A stretch of DNA of 21,894 nt, from positions 1 to 21,894 of the forward strand of contig URHP01000026.1 in the NCBI GenBank assembly GCA_900547645.1. Reading direction: 5' to 3'. The notes below the pieces were generated by a model, which worked only from the letters and a program-made list of their open reading frames with translations, searched no databases and was not told where the DNA came from. This stretch comes from an uncultured Eubacteriales bacterium. Lineage in GTDB: Bacteria; Bacillota; Clostridia; Christensenellales; Borkfalkiaceae. Positions 1 through 8,297 of the stretch are shown here, in pieces; the stretch's first letter is position 1, and each line of letters starts with the position of its first letter. Both the position numbers and the translations under genes were made by a program.

Positions 1-48
1 CGAGATGAGCGCTAGTCTCGTGGGCTCGGAGATGTGTATAAGAGACAG
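1..48 (+). other. Nextera i7-side sequencing adapter (artefact)
   Basis: Positions 1-6 match the end of the Illumina P7 oligo. Positions 7-14 (GAGCGCTA) have the place and length of an i7 index. Positions 15-48 are the Nextera Read-2 adapter (GTCTCGTGGGCTCGG followed by the 19-bp mosaic end finishing AGAGACAG). This is library sequence, not genome. Translation through it gives the false start MYKRQ seen in database proteins from untrimmed assemblies. Natural sequence begins at 49. Confidence 0.97.
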
Positions 49-225
49 GATGCTGCCGCGCGCCCTTTCGGGCTGCGTCCCGGCAAGCCCGATCAGGCTC
101 CAATCCACGCGCGCGACCTGCCCGGCAAGCTGCGCGCGCTCCGCTTCGTCAAGTTCGTTCCACCACTTCAAAACGTGAAGCTGTCCGTGTTCTTCCAGCA
201 GTTTCTTCAATTCCCCATACTGCAT
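49..225 (-). CDS. UDPGP-family UTP--sugar-1-phosphate uridylyltransferase, N-terminal fragment
   Basis: This is the first 59 codons of a gene cut by the contig end, too short to be prominent in an ORF scan. It starts at the ATG at 225-223 and reads MQYGELKKLLEEHGQ..., continuing with LKWWNELDEAER and a VDWSLI segment. This helical start, with a 'hexxLLkfwdeL' pattern, is typical of the UDPGP type 1 family (UDP-N-acetylglucosamine or UDP-glucose pyrophosphorylase), which makes UDP-sugars from UTP and a sugar 1-phosphate. A GGGGAA stretch upstream can act as a weak ribosome site. The gene starts 26 bp after the GH127 stop on the same strand with no terminator between, so it is probably the next cistron. 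The catalytic UTP-binding loop is off the contig. The family call rests on the N-terminus only, and the substrate cannot be told. Confidence 0.6.
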
Positions 226-251
226 AATAATTCCCCGTTATCAAAAATTTC

Positions 252-2054
252 TTACAAAAACCATACCTGCATGTCGTTTTCGCCTCTGTTTGCCCAACCG
301 TAGTAGGGAATGAGGGTGAGCGTGAACGCTTCCCGCTCGGGCGGGAGATAGGAATAGAGCGCGCCGCCCGTCTTCAGTCTTCTGGCGGGTACGCGGACGC
401 GTATCCCCTGTTCCGTCCGCTCGACCTGCGCATGTTCGAGCGAAGGGATCTCGACGCCGAACAGTTCGCCGCCGTTATCCACAGCTTCCGCGCAAAGGAC
501 GAAGGGACCATATTCCACCGCCTTTCTGCCGCTGTCGGCGCGGACATGTTCATTGGCATAGACAAAGCGCGGACGCATCTCGAAGCAGACCTCGACCGAC
601 GTTTCCCCTTCGACGTCGAAACAGAGATAGTCGTCTTTGGTCACCGGTTCGACATACGCCCCGTTCACCTTGCACGAGAGCGACGTCTGCCAGACGGGAA
701 TGCGCAGCGCAAGCCGCCCCTTTCCGCTTGCCCTGATCGAAACATTCCCGGCATAGGGAAGTCCCGTTTCCACGGATAAGTCGATCCCGCAGGCGGATAC
801 CGAGGAAGGCAGATACTGATTGACGTACAGAACGCCGTCCTCTTCGCCGTATGCAAATCCACCGACCTGCGCAAAGAAGCGAACGAGATTGGGCGGGCAG
901 CAGGAGCAGTCGAATACTTCGACGCGCTCCAGAAGCGGCTTGAAAGGCATTCCGGGAACGGTACGCGCATAGGCGGCGTAATCCCTGTCCGCTTCCAGCG
1001 GATTGACGTAGTAAAACCCCTTCCCGTCCGCAGATTCGCCCGCCAGAATGTTGTTGTAGAGCGCGCGTTCGAGCGTCGCGTGATACTGCGCGGAATTGCC
1101 CGCCTTGGAGAGCCGTTCGCAGAAAAACGCGAGCGCGATCGCCGCACACGTCTCCGCGTACGCTTCGGCGTTGGGCAGATCGTAGGGAACGGTGAAGCGC
1201 TCGCCGTACCAGCCGGAGCCCGCGCCGCCCGTAATATACAGCTTGCTGCGCACGATGTCCGCAAAGAGCGCGCGGCAGGTATCCAGCAGCGCGCGATCGT
1301 CCGTCAGCCGTCCGACGTCCGCCATGGCGATATAGAGATAGAGCGCACGCACCGAGTGTCCCACCGCCTCCGTCTGCTCCCGCACGGGCTTGTGAGACTG
1401 ATCGTATGCCCTGTCCATGACGGCGTACACTTCCTCTTCCCGCGTTCCGCGCTCATCGAGAAAGAATTTGGCGAGTGTAAGGTAGCGCTCCTCGCCCGTG
1501 TGTTCGTAAAGCCGCACGAGGGCAAGCTCGATCTCGGGATGTCCGCACGTCGTAAAGCCCGCGTCCCTGCGCACGTAAAAGCGCTCATAGATATAGTCCG
1601 CATACTTCTTCATGGCGGGCAGCAAATCCGCATTGACGCCGCACCGGTCGAGCGCCACGGCGGCCTCGATGAGATGCCCGGCACAGTACAGCTCGTGCTC
1701 CGTACGCTCCATAAAGATCTTTTCCGGCTTGTAAACCTGATAGTAACTGTTGAAATAGCCGCACGGAAGCTGATTCTTTACGATCGTGCGCACCGTCTCG
1801 TCGATGATCGCGCGCACCTGCGCGTCCGGAAACTCCTTCTGAAGATATGCAGCCGCTTCCAGCCACTTGGCGACGTCCGAATCAAAGAAAATATGCGGCG
1901 GATTTTCCTGCTTTTCGCAGCGGAGCGCGTCGAAGCGTCCCGTCTCCTTGAACCTGCGATAGACGTTTTTCAGTGAAACAGCCGCATTGCGCGCGCGTAC
2001 CTGCTGCCAGAATCCGTCTTTGAGCGCAACGCGCTCATACCCGATGGGCGTCAT
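252..2054 (-). CDS. GH127 family beta-L-arabinofuranosidase (DUF1680), intracellular
   Basis: A 600-residue protein of glycoside hydrolase family 127, whose characterised member HypBA1 removes beta-L-arabinofuranose from arabino-oligosaccharides. The family uses a zinc-held cysteine nucleophile. All its key residues can be placed: E285 (GERF), E301 and C303 (AETCA), and the C385-C386 pair in the signature SCCPPNLVR. An alpha/alpha-barrel covers roughly residues 10-400 and beta-sandwich segments follow. Length is normal for the family, and no signal peptide is seen, so it should act in the cytoplasm on imported oligosaccharides. The ATG at 2054 has GGAGG eight bases upstream, and a consensus promoter lies within 60 bp. 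It sits downstream of araBDA and a GH36 gene, which supports arabinose release. Family assignment is strong; the exact linkage cleaved is inferred. Confidence 0.9.
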   Translation of the reverse strand: MTPIGYERVALKDGFWQQVRARNAAVSLKNVYRRFKETGRFDALRCEKQENPPHIFFDSDVAKWLEAAAYLQKEFPDAQVRAIIDETVRTIVKNQLPCGYFNSYYQVYKPEKIFMERTEHELYCAGHLIEAAVALDRCGVNADLLPAMKKYADYIYERFYVRRDAGFTTCGHPEIELALVRLYEHTGEERYLTLAKFFLDERGTREEEVYAVMDRAYDQSHKPVREQTEAVGHSVRALYLYIAMADVGRLTDDRALLDTCRALFADIVRSKLYITGGAGSGWYGERFTVPYDLPNAEAYAETCAAIALAFFCERLSKAGNSAQYHATLERALYNNILAGESADGKGFYYVNPLEADRDYAAYARTVPGMPFKPLLERVEVFDCSCCPPNLVRFFAQVGGFAYGEEDGVLYVNQYLPSSVSACGIDLSVETGLPYAGNVSIRASGKGRLALRIPVWQTSLSCKVNGAYVEPVTKDDYLCFDVEGETSVEVCFEMRPRFVYANEHVRADSGRKAVEYGPFVLCAEAVDNGGELFGVEIPSLEHAQVERTEQGIRVRVPARRLKTGGALYSYLPPEREAFTLTLIPYYGWANRGENDMQVWFL

Positions 2055-2083
2055 ACAATTTCCTCCGAAAATATCTTTTTCCT

Positions 2084-2112
2084 ATTATAAAGAAAACGGA
2101 CGGGAATGTCAA
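2084..2112 (-). promoter_or_regulatory. Sigma-A-type promoter for the GH127 gene
   Basis: On the minus strand, TTGACA (2112-2107), a 17-bp spacer and TATAAT (2089-2084) form a perfect consensus promoter about 30 bp before the GH127 start codon. The -35 lies inside the loop of the terminator hairpin of the preceding GH36 gene. Confidence 0.85.
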
Positions 2113-2122
2113 TCCCCGTCCG
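2085..2122 (-). terminator. Intrinsic terminator of the GH36 gene, overlapping the GH127 promoter
   Basis: An 8-bp stem (CGGACGGG, 2122-2115, with CCCGTCCG, 2104-2097) encloses a 10-base loop. GTTTTCTTT follows on the minus strand. It begins a few bases after the GH36 stop codon. The loop holds the TTGACA of the next promoter and the U-tract runs into its TATAAT. Confidence 0.75.
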
Positions 2123-2127
2123 CAAAT

Positions 2128-4185
2128 TCACGCCTGTTTTTTCAGCAGGAACGCGCCCGCGGTAAAGTCACGCGGCGCAGGAACGGAGAGAACGCCCCCG
2201 TCAAACGTATACGCGAGATCGGTATACGCCGCCTCCATACGCCAGCCCGCGAAATCGAGGGAAAGCGGCGCCGCGCCGGCAAGAAAATGCAGGATCACCA
2301 ACCGTTCGCCGCCGAGTTCCCTGACATAGATCTGCCTGCCCTCGGGCGCGCGATAATATTCCACGTTACAGTCGATGCGCTCGATATGTCCCCTTGCAAC
2401 GATATGACGGACCTTCCCGTAAAAGGCAAGCCCTTCGCGGATGAGCGCCGTCTTTTGCGCGGAAAGTCCGAGCACGTCGCCCGAAAGACAGATGCGGCCG
2501 AGCATTGCCGCGCACAGGGAATACACGGTGCGCGAGGGCGTATCGCTCCCGCGCAGGACCGCCCAGATCTGCATCTGCCGCGCGGGCACGACGCGCGAAA
2601 CATTCGCCGCCACAAGCGGGATCTCGTTGCACTCGTGCGCATCCGAAAATGAGCACATGGAGACCATGCCCATGCGTTTGGGCTCGATGCGGCTGCCGCC
2701 CGAAGAGCAGTTTTCAATGACCATCCCGGGGACCGCAGCCTTGATGCGCTCCAGCCAGACAAGGCTCTCTTCGGCGACCTGCCGCCCGCCTTCGCCCGGG
2801 CTCTCCGCCCCGTCGCAGCCCATGCCGTAAGTATCGTTGTAATCGATCTTGAGATAGCCGAACCCGTTCGCGCGCAGAAAATCGATCATGCGCTCGGAAA
2901 GATAATCGCGCACCGCGTCCTTCCGCAGATCGAAAAAGCGGCGGTTCTTGCTAGTAATGACGTTCCGGTCGCGCGTCAGAAGCATTGCTTCGTCGGCAAA
3001 CGCCTGAGAATCCCGTCCCGCAACTTCAAACTCAAACCAGATCCCGGGGACCATTCCCTCGGCGCGGATGGCGTCCGCAACGGCTTTGATGCCGTCGGGA
3101 AAGAGAGAGCGGCTCTCCTTCCAGTCTCCCGTCGCATTACACCACCCCTTATCATCGGGCTTATACCAGCCGCAGTCGATAACGAAATAGCCGAGGTCAA
3201 ACGGTCTGACCGCCTTCAGAATGGCGCGGATATTTTCCTCCGAAGGACAGCCCCAGGTCGTGCAGTACTCGTTGAACAGGACGGGCAGAGACGCTTCGCT
3301 TGCCGGGACGCGAAGACGGCGGCCGGCTTCGGCAACAAGGGCGTTCTGGACATCGAGCAGACTGCCCCGCAGGACGCGGACAAATGCTTTCGGCGTCTCA
3401 AAAGCCGCACCCGCATGGATATTCTTGCGCCAATGTGCAAATTCATAGTCGCCGATCCCGCCCGATACGGCACAGGTCTCCTTCTCCTGATACACTTCAA
3501 GCTGCCAGGAATAAGGCGCCTCCGCCTGCACGCCCCACACAATGCCGCCCGCGGCGTCCTCGATCGCGGCAAACGGATACCAGCCGCGGTTGGGCATGCT
3601 GCCGACCTGCCCCCAGCGTTCGCATTTGACGCCGTAACGCGCCCAACTCATATCCAGTCCGAGTGCGGCAAACGTATCGCTTTTGGGGCGGCATTCCCGC
3701 GACCATGCGCTCGTCATGCGGTGGAGCGTCATGCCGACCGTATCCCCTCTTGCCGCAGCGATCCCGCTCAACGAAAAACTTTCGAGCATCTCCAACGTCC
3801 GCATATGCCCCGTACGGTTTTCATAGCGCACGGAAAGTTCAAACACGCCCGTGGCGGCACTGTAAACAAGCGTATGCGTATAGAAATTTCCCCTTCCGTC
3901 CGAAAGCCGCGTGACAACGCCGTTTTCATCCGCCGTCTGCTCTTCCACCTTCAGAAGCGTCGCTTCGCGGTTGCGCATGGTAACGCCGAACGTATAATCG
4001 ATCAGTCCGTCATCTCCCGTAAAGGCAACCTGTACGAGACCGTCGCAAAAAAGCCTTGCGGGATCGATTTTTACGTCGGCGGGATACATGGCAAGCCCGA
4101 TCGTCGTCTTGCCTTCATGCCCTTCGACGGGAGATTCGACGTAATAAACGGCTGTATCGCCGAACAGATATTTTTTAAAAAACAT
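2128..4185 (-). CDS. GH36 family alpha-galactosidase-like enzyme (possible beta-L-arabinopyranosidase)
   Basis: A 685-residue clan GH-D protein. An N-terminal beta-sandwich domain (about 1-280) is followed by a (beta/alpha)8 barrel (about 295-620) and a short C-terminal beta domain. The catalytic nucleophile is D448 in YLKIDYN and the acid/base candidate is D515 in SFSDAHE; ENCSSGGSRIE (490-501) is the conserved GH36 segment between them. There is no signal peptide, so it is cytoplasmic. GH36 enzymes remove alpha-D-galactose. Because beta-L-arabinopyranose looks like galactose lacking C6, family and clan members can also release it, which would fit the arabinose genes beside it. The ATG follows directly on the terminator of araA with no recognisable ribosome site, yet the next Met (33) would remove conserved beta-strand sequence, so I keep 4185. 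Family firm, substrate uncertain. Confidence 0.82.
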   Translation of the reverse strand: MFFKKYLFGDTAVYYVESPVEGHEGKTTIGLAMYPADVKIDPARLFCDGLVQVAFTGDDGLIDYTFGVTMRNREATLLKVEEQTADENGVVTRLSDGRGNFYTHTLVYSAATGVFELSVRYENRTGHMRTLEMLESFSLSGIAAARGDTVGMTLHRMTSAWSRECRPKSDTFAALGLDMSWARYGVKCERWGQVGSMPNRGWYPFAAIEDAAGGIVWGVQAEAPYSWQLEVYQEKETCAVSGGIGDYEFAHWRKNIHAGAAFETPKAFVRVLRGSLLDVQNALVAEAGRRLRVPASEASLPVLFNEYCTTWGCPSEENIRAILKAVRPFDLGYFVIDCGWYKPDDKGWCNATGDWKESRSLFPDGIKAVADAIRAEGMVPGIWFEFEVAGRDSQAFADEAMLLTRDRNVITSKNRRFFDLRKDAVRDYLSERMIDFLRANGFGYLKIDYNDTYGMGCDGAESPGEGGRQVAEESLVWLERIKAAVPGMVIENCSSGGSRIEPKRMGMVSMCSFSDAHECNEIPLVAANVSRVVPARQMQIWAVLRGSDTPSRTVYSLCAAMLGRICLSGDVLGLSAQKTALIREGLAFYGKVRHIVARGHIERIDCNVEYYRAPEGRQIYVRELGGERLVILHFLAGAAPLSLDFAGWRMEAAYTDLAYTFDGGVLSVPAPRDFTAGAFLLKKQA

Positions 4186-4191
4186 ATTGAC

Positions 4192-4226
4192 AAAAAATAC
4201 GGGGCGGCACCCGATCGCGCCGCCCC
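4192..4226 (-). terminator. Intrinsic terminator after araA
   Basis: An 8-bp all-GC stem (GGGGCGGC at 4226-4219 with GCCGCCCC at 4208-4201), a 10-base loop, then GTATTTTTT on the minus strand. It lies between the araA stop and the GH36 start codon. Only about six bases separate the U-tract from the GH36 ATG. Confidence 0.85.
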
Positions 4227-4241
4227 GCCCCTTTCAACAGC

Positions 4242-5717
4242 TTATTTGCGCTTCCAGATGACGTCCGACCACATGAGCTGCTTCTTGAATTCGTCGATCT
4301 TGGTGTTTTCATCGATGACGACGACTTCAATGCCCCACATGTTGCCCAGATCCACCATCTCCTGCACGGTGAGCTTGGAGGAGACCACCGTATGATGCGC
4401 GCCGCCCGCATAGATCCATGCCGCAACGCCGTCCTTGAAGTTGGGCTGATACTTCCACATCAGTCCGCCCACGGGGAGATTGGGCATCTTGTGAGGATAC
4501 TTGACGAGCTCGATCTTCTGCACGATCAGGCGCAGCCTGTCGCCCATGTCGATCATGGAAACAGCAACCGCTTCAGGCGCTGCGATCCCCTCGAACACAA
4601 GGCGCGCAGGATCGGACTTTCCGCCGATTCCCAGAGGATGCACCTGGATCTCGGGCTTGGTCGCCGCGAACTGCGGGGAGACCTCCAGCATGTGCGCACC
4701 GAGGCAGAGCCCGTCCACAAGGTCGTAGGTATAGTCCTCCATCAGTCCCGTGCCCGTTTCGCCCGCCATATACTGCATAACGGCGCCGAGCGCGGCGATC
4801 TTCCAATCGCCTTCCGCACCGAATCCGTAGCCCTTGCTCTGCAGGTCCTGAATGGCAAGACCGGGAAGCTGATTGAGCCCGTGCAGCGAACCGAAGTGAT
4901 CGACGATCCCGATATAATCGCCCTTCTCCTCGCAGAATTTATCGATGGCGATCTCATACTTCGCCTGTTCGCGCACAACGTCGATGCGCTTGGTGCCCAT
5001 GGTATACTTTTTATCGTACTCCGCCATGAGCGCGTCCACTTCCTTTTCGGTGACCTTTTCGATATAGTCCACAAGATCGCCGACGGGATAGTAGTCCACC
5101 TGCCAGCCGAGATCGATGTGCGCCTCGATCTTATCGCCCTCCGTCACGGCGACGTCGCGCATATTGTCGGAGAAGCGGCAGACTTTGACCGTCTTGGAGA
5201 ACGCATAGCCTGCGGCGACTTTGCACCAGGACGCAAGCTGCGCCAGCGCTTCTTCGTCCTTATAATATCCGACGACGACTTTGTTGTCCATGCGCAGGCG
5301 CGTGACGATATATCCGAACTCCCTGTCGCCGTGCGCCGCCTGATTCTCGTTCATGAAGTCCATGTCGATGGTATCGTAGGGCAGCTTTTCGTTGTACTGC
5401 GTTGCAAAGTGGCACATGGGCTTTTGCAGGAGCTTCAGTCCCTTGATCCACATTTTCGCAGGAGAAAAGGTATGGCACCATGTGATGATGCCGATGCAGT
5501 TGTCATCCGCGTTGACCTTCTTGACGGCTTCGACAACCTCGTCCGAGCTCTTGCACGTCGTCAGATATTTGACGGTGACGGGCATTTTTGCATTGATGTA
5601 GTTTGCCATCTCCTCGGAGTGCTGCGCAACGTGCGCCAGGACGTCGTCGCCGTACAGCGTCTGGGAACCCGTGAGCCAATACACGACATAGTCTTTCATG
5701 TTTTTGAGCTGTTTCAT
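4242..5717 (-). CDS. araA: L-arabinose isomerase
   Basis: A 491-residue enzyme that converts L-arabinose to L-ribulose in the cytoplasm. Length and sequence match the AraA family from end to end. Ligands of the catalytic metal, usually Mn2+, are visible: E302 (GAEGDWK), E327 (LMEDYTYD), H342 (AHMLEVSP) and the histidine pair 441-442 (AGGAHH). The N-terminal YWLTGSQTLYG (13-23) is a family signature. The ATG at 5717 is preceded by GAGGT at a good distance, so the start at MKQLKN is preferred to Met7. It is the third gene of araB-araD-araA, 68 bp after araD, and is followed by a strong terminator. No sign of truncation or unusual composition. Confidence 0.97.
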   Translation of the reverse strand: MKQLKNMKDYVVYWLTGSQTLYGDDVLAHVAQHSEEMANYINAKMPVTVKYLTTCKSSDEVVEAVKKVNADDNCIGIITWCHTFSPAKMWIKGLKLLQKPMCHFATQYNEKLPYDTIDMDFMNENQAAHGDREFGYIVTRLRMDNKVVVGYYKDEEALAQLASWCKVAAGYAFSKTVKVCRFSDNMRDVAVTEGDKIEAHIDLGWQVDYYPVGDLVDYIEKVTEKEVDALMAEYDKKYTMGTKRIDVVREQAKYEIAIDKFCEEKGDYIGIVDHFGSLHGLNQLPGLAIQDLQSKGYGFGAEGDWKIAALGAVMQYMAGETGTGLMEDYTYDLVDGLCLGAHMLEVSPQFAATKPEIQVHPLGIGGKSDPARLVFEGIAAPEAVAVSMIDMGDRLRLIVQKIELVKYPHKMPNLPVGGLMWKYQPNFKDGVAAWIYAGGAHHTVVSSKLTVQEMVDLGNMWGIEVVVIDENTKIDEFKKQLMWSDVIWKRK

Positions 5718-5745
5718 ACTGTTACCTCATTCCTTTCATACAATT

Positions 5746-5762
5746 TTATTTTTTTCTCCGAA
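5746..5762 (-). other. Intercistronic hairpin between araD and araA
   Basis: The minus strand reads CTCCGA-CGGTT-TCGGAG followed by AAAAAAATAAAA. A stem with an A-tract rather than a U-tract is not an intrinsic terminator. It may mark mRNA processing or stabilisation between the two cistrons. Its role is inferred. Confidence 0.4.
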
Positions 5763-5785
5763 ACCGTCGGAGTGCGGAACAACAT

Positions 5786-6490
5786 TTACTTCTTTTTCGT
5801 CTGCCCGTAGTAGGCGTTCTTGCCGTGCTTGCGCATGTAGTGTTTGTCCATCATGAACTGATCGGCGCGCTGCGCCTGAGGATTGATATGCTCGGTGAGG
5901 AACGCCATCTTGGCGACTTCCTCGATGACCGTTGCATTATATACGGAATTTCCGCCGTCCTTGCCGAACGCAAACACGCCGTGGCTCTTGATAAGCACGC
6001 CGGGAACTTCCAGCGGCTTGATATTTTCGCCCTTGAACTTTTCGATAATGGCAAGCCCCGTGTTCTTTTCGTATTCCCCTTCGATCTCCTCTTTGGTGAG
6101 CGACCGCGCGCAGGGAATATCCCCGTAGAAATAATCGGCGTGCGTCGTCCCGTAGAAGGGAATGCTGCGCCCCGCCTGCGCCCATGCCGTTGCAAACGTG
6201 GAGTGGGTATGCGTCACGCCGCCCACGTCGGGAAATGCCTTGTAAAATTCGATATGCGTGGGCGTATCGGACGACGGACGCAGGTCGCCCTCGACGACCT
6301 TGCCGTTCAGATCCACGACCACCATATCCTCCGCCTTCATCTCGTCATACTCGACGCCGGAGGGCTTGATGACGACGAGCCCCGACGCCCTGTCGATCTC
6401 GGAGACGTTGCCCCAAGTGAACAGAACCAACTTGTTTTTGACAAGATCGAGGTTTGCCTTCAGAACCTTCTCTTTCAATGCTTCCAACAT
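5786..6490 (-). CDS. araD: L-ribulose-5-phosphate 4-epimerase
   Basis: A class II aldolase-fold enzyme of 234 residues that epimerises L-ribulose 5-phosphate to D-xylulose 5-phosphate. Zinc ligands are H94 and H96 (THTHSTF) and H170 (KSHGVFAFG). D75 in SSDTPTH is the catalytic acid/base candidate. These sit one residue before their E. coli AraD counterparts (H95, H97, H171, D76). An upstream in-frame ATG at 6514 exists, but it lies before the GGGAGGAG ribosome site and overlaps the end of araB. The ATG at 6490 is about 8-10 bases after that site and gives the usual [14 protein letters not shown] start, so I use it. The gene starts 20 bp after the araB stop, in the same operon. Confidence 0.96.
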   Translation of the reverse strand: MLEALKEKVLKANLDLVKNKLVLFTWGNVSEIDRASGLVVIKPSGVEYDEMKAEDMVVVDLNGKVVEGDLRPSSDTPTHIEFYKAFPDVGGVTHTHSTFATAWAQAGRSIPFYGTTHADYFYGDIPCARSLTKEEIEGEYEKNTGLAIIEKFKGENIKPLEVPGVLIKSHGVFAFGKDGGNSVYNATVIEEVAKMAFLTEHINPQAQRADQFMMDKHYMRKHGKNAYYGQTKKK

Positions 6491-6510
6491 ATCTTCCACT
6501 CCTCCCGATT

Positions 6511-8109
6511 TCAATATTTGAGCGAGCGCGTCGCCTCACGCACGATGGGAAGTCCCGCAACGTAGCGCTTTTTGAATTCCTCGAACCCTGCGACATCGGC
6601 GGGATCGGGGGCGATCGTCACGCCCTCCTGCCCTGCGAACACACGCTCGTCGAGATATTCTTCGAGCGATTCGCCCTCCTGTCTGGTGACGAGGTAATTT
6701 GCAAGGATCGCCATGCCCCATGCGCCGCCCTCGCCCGCCGTCTTCATGACGGTGACGGGCGCATTGATCGCCGCGGCAAGATAGCTCTGCCCGACGCGCT
6801 CCGTCTTGAACAGCCCGCCGTGCCCCGTGATGCGGTCAAGCCGGACGCCCTCCTCTTTGAGCATGATGTCGCAGCCCACTTTGAGCGCGCCGAACGCCGA
6901 AAACAGATGCGTGCGCATGAAGTTGGCAAGGTTGAACTTGCCCTCCGCCGTGCGGACGAAGAGCGGCCTGCCCTTTTCCACTTTGGTGACGTGCTCGTTG
7001 GAAACATAGTTATACGCGAGCAGTCCGCCGCAGTCCTTATCGCCCTCCTCCGATTTGAAGTAGAGCATATCGTAGAGTTTCCACTTGGGAATGTCCACGC
7101 CCGCGAGCTGCGCAAATTCGCCGAACAGGTTCACCCAGCCGTTGATGTCCGAGGTGCAGTTGTTGCAATGCACCATGCCGACGAGGTCGCCGACGGGCGT
7201 CGTGACAAGATCGATCTCGGGATAGGGCTTGGAGAGTTCCTTTTCGAGCACGATCATCGCAAAGACGGAAGTCCCTGCCGAAACATTGCCCGTGCGCTTT
7301 TTGATGGCGTTGGTGGCGACCATCCCCGTGCCGGCGTCCCCTTCGGGCGGGCAGAGCGGAACGCCCGCCTGCAACGTGCCCGTGGGATCGAGGAACTTTG
7401 CCCCTTCAGGCGTGAGCTTTCCCGCGTCCTCGCCCGCGAGCAAGATCTCGGGCAGGATGTTTTCCACCTTGAAGGGCACCCTTCCCGCAACGAGATTGTT
7501 GAATTTGTCGAGCATGCCCCTGTCATACTGCTTGGTTTTGGGATCGACGGGGAACATCCCGGACGCCTCGCCGATGCCAATGACCTTCCGCCCCGTGAGC
7601 ATCCAGTGGACGTAGCCCTCGAGCGTGGTCTGGAAGGCGATGTCCTTCACGTGCGTCTCGCCGTTCAGGATCGCCTGGTACAGGTGTGCGATCGACCAGC
7701 GCGCGGGAATATGGTAATTGAACAGCTCGGTGAGCTTGTCCCCTGCCTCCGCCGCCGTGTTGTTGCGCCAGGTGCGGAAGGGAACGAGCAGCCTGCCGCC
7801 CTTATCGAACACCATATAGCCGTGCATCATTGCGGAAATGCCGAGCGCGCCGACCGTTGCAAGCGGCACGCCGTATTTTTCCCTGACGTCCGCCGCAAGA
7901 TTCGCATAGCAGTCCTGCAGTCCCAGACGGATGTCGTCGAGCGTATACGTCCAGATGCCGTTGTCGTGGCGGTTCTCCCATTCGTGGCTGCCCGACGCAA
8001 TGGGAACATTCCGTTCGTCCACGAGGATCGCTTTGATGCGCGTGGAGCCGAACTCGATGCCGAGCGCGGTACGCCCGCTCTCGATGCATGATTTTGCGTT
8101 GTTCTGCAT
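6511..8109 (-). CDS. araB: FGGY-family L-ribulokinase
   Basis: A sugar kinase of the FGGY family, 532 residues from the chosen start, which would phosphorylate L-ribulose to L-ribulose 5-phosphate. The N-terminal ATPase strand is [15 protein letters not shown] (17-31), with Glu where many kinases have Asp. The catalytic Asp lies in [11 protein letters not shown]-terminal nucleotide-site segments are [21 protein letters not shown] and [13 protein letters not shown]. The ribulokinase call relies on its place as first gene of an araB-araD-araA operon; sequence alone would support only 'FGGY carbohydrate kinase', because it differs from the E. coli AraB type. An in-frame ATG at 8121 is possible, but the ATG at 8109 has GGGGGT five bases upstream and gives a family-like N-terminus. 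Both starts are compatible with the promoter at 8149-8177. Confidence 0.87.
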   Translation of the reverse strand: MQNNAKSCIESGRTALGIEFGSTRIKAILVDERNVPIASGSHEWENRHDNGIWTYTLDDIRLGLQDCYANLAADVREKYGVPLATVGALGISAMMHGYMVFDKGGRLLVPFRTWRNNTAAEAGDKLTELFNYHIPARWSIAHLYQAILNGETHVKDIAFQTTLEGYVHWMLTGRKVIGIGEASGMFPVDPKTKQYDRGMLDKFNNLVAGRVPFKVENILPEILLAGEDAGKLTPEGAKFLDPTGTLQAGVPLCPPEGDAGTGMVATNAIKKRTGNVSAGTSVFAMIVLEKELSKPYPEIDLVTTPVGDLVGMVHCNNCTSDINGWVNLFGEFAQLAGVDIPKWKLYDMLYFKSEEGDKDCGGLLAYNYVSNEHVTKVEKGRPLFVRTAEGKFNLANFMRTHLFSAFGALKVGCDIMLKEEGVRLDRITGHGGLFKTERVGQSYLAAAINAPVTVMKTAGEGGAWGMAILANYLVTRQEGESLEEYLDERVFAGQEGVTIAPDPADVAGFEEFKKRYVAGLPIVREATRSLKY

Positions 8110-8134
8110 AAATACCCCCATGAAGTTTTGATAC

Positions 8135-8146
8135 TTCCGTACGAAA
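8135..8146. promoter_or_regulatory. Candidate operator of the araBDA operon
   Basis: TTCCGTACGAAA (plus strand) is a near-perfect palindrome centred on GTAC. It extends as an imperfect 16-bp palindrome over 8133-8148. It lies just downstream of the -10 box and covers the predicted start point (~8142), a usual place for a repressor. GC-centred GTAC palindromes recall arabinose repressor (AraR) sites of Firmicutes, but no araR gene is in the window and the match is not exact. Confidence 0.4.
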
Positions 8147-8148
8147 CT

Positions 8149-8177
8149 ATTATAGAATAAATCGGCGGAAAATTCAA
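8149..8177 (-). promoter_or_regulatory. Promoter of the araBDA operon
   Basis: On the minus strand, TTGAAT (8177-8172), a 17-bp spacer and TATAAT (8154-8149) lie about 40 bp upstream of the araB start. The -10 is perfect and the -35 is 4 of 6. No other promoter is seen between xfp and araB. Confidence 0.8.
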
Positions 8178-8239
8178 TAGCAAAACGAAAAAATTATCGG
8201 CTTTTTGCAAGAATTTTCGCCGAGAAGCACACCGCACCC

Positions 8240-8270
8240 AAAGAACGCCCGCAGGCATCTGCGGGCGTTC
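8240..8270 (-). terminator. Terminator hairpin after xfp
   Basis: A perfect 12-bp stem (8243-8254 with 8259-8270) has the 4-base loop GCAT on the plus strand. It is followed on the minus strand by only TTT then GGG, so the U-tract is short. It lies between the xfp stop and the araB promoter, where a terminator is expected. Confidence 0.65.
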
Positions 8271-8297
8271 CCTCGGCACGGCAGAGCCGCGCAGCGG

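Noticed and set aside
34..303. Plus-strand 89-codon frame at the left end
   Set aside because: It starts inside the adapter (MYKRQ) and runs antisense to the UDPGP fragment and the GH127 end.
6491..6514. Upstream ATG for araD at 6514
   Set aside because: It precedes the ribosome site and overlaps araB; the family N-terminus starts at 6490.
6454..8091. A 545-codon plus-strand frame over araB
   Set aside because: Shadow frame of araB for the same reason.
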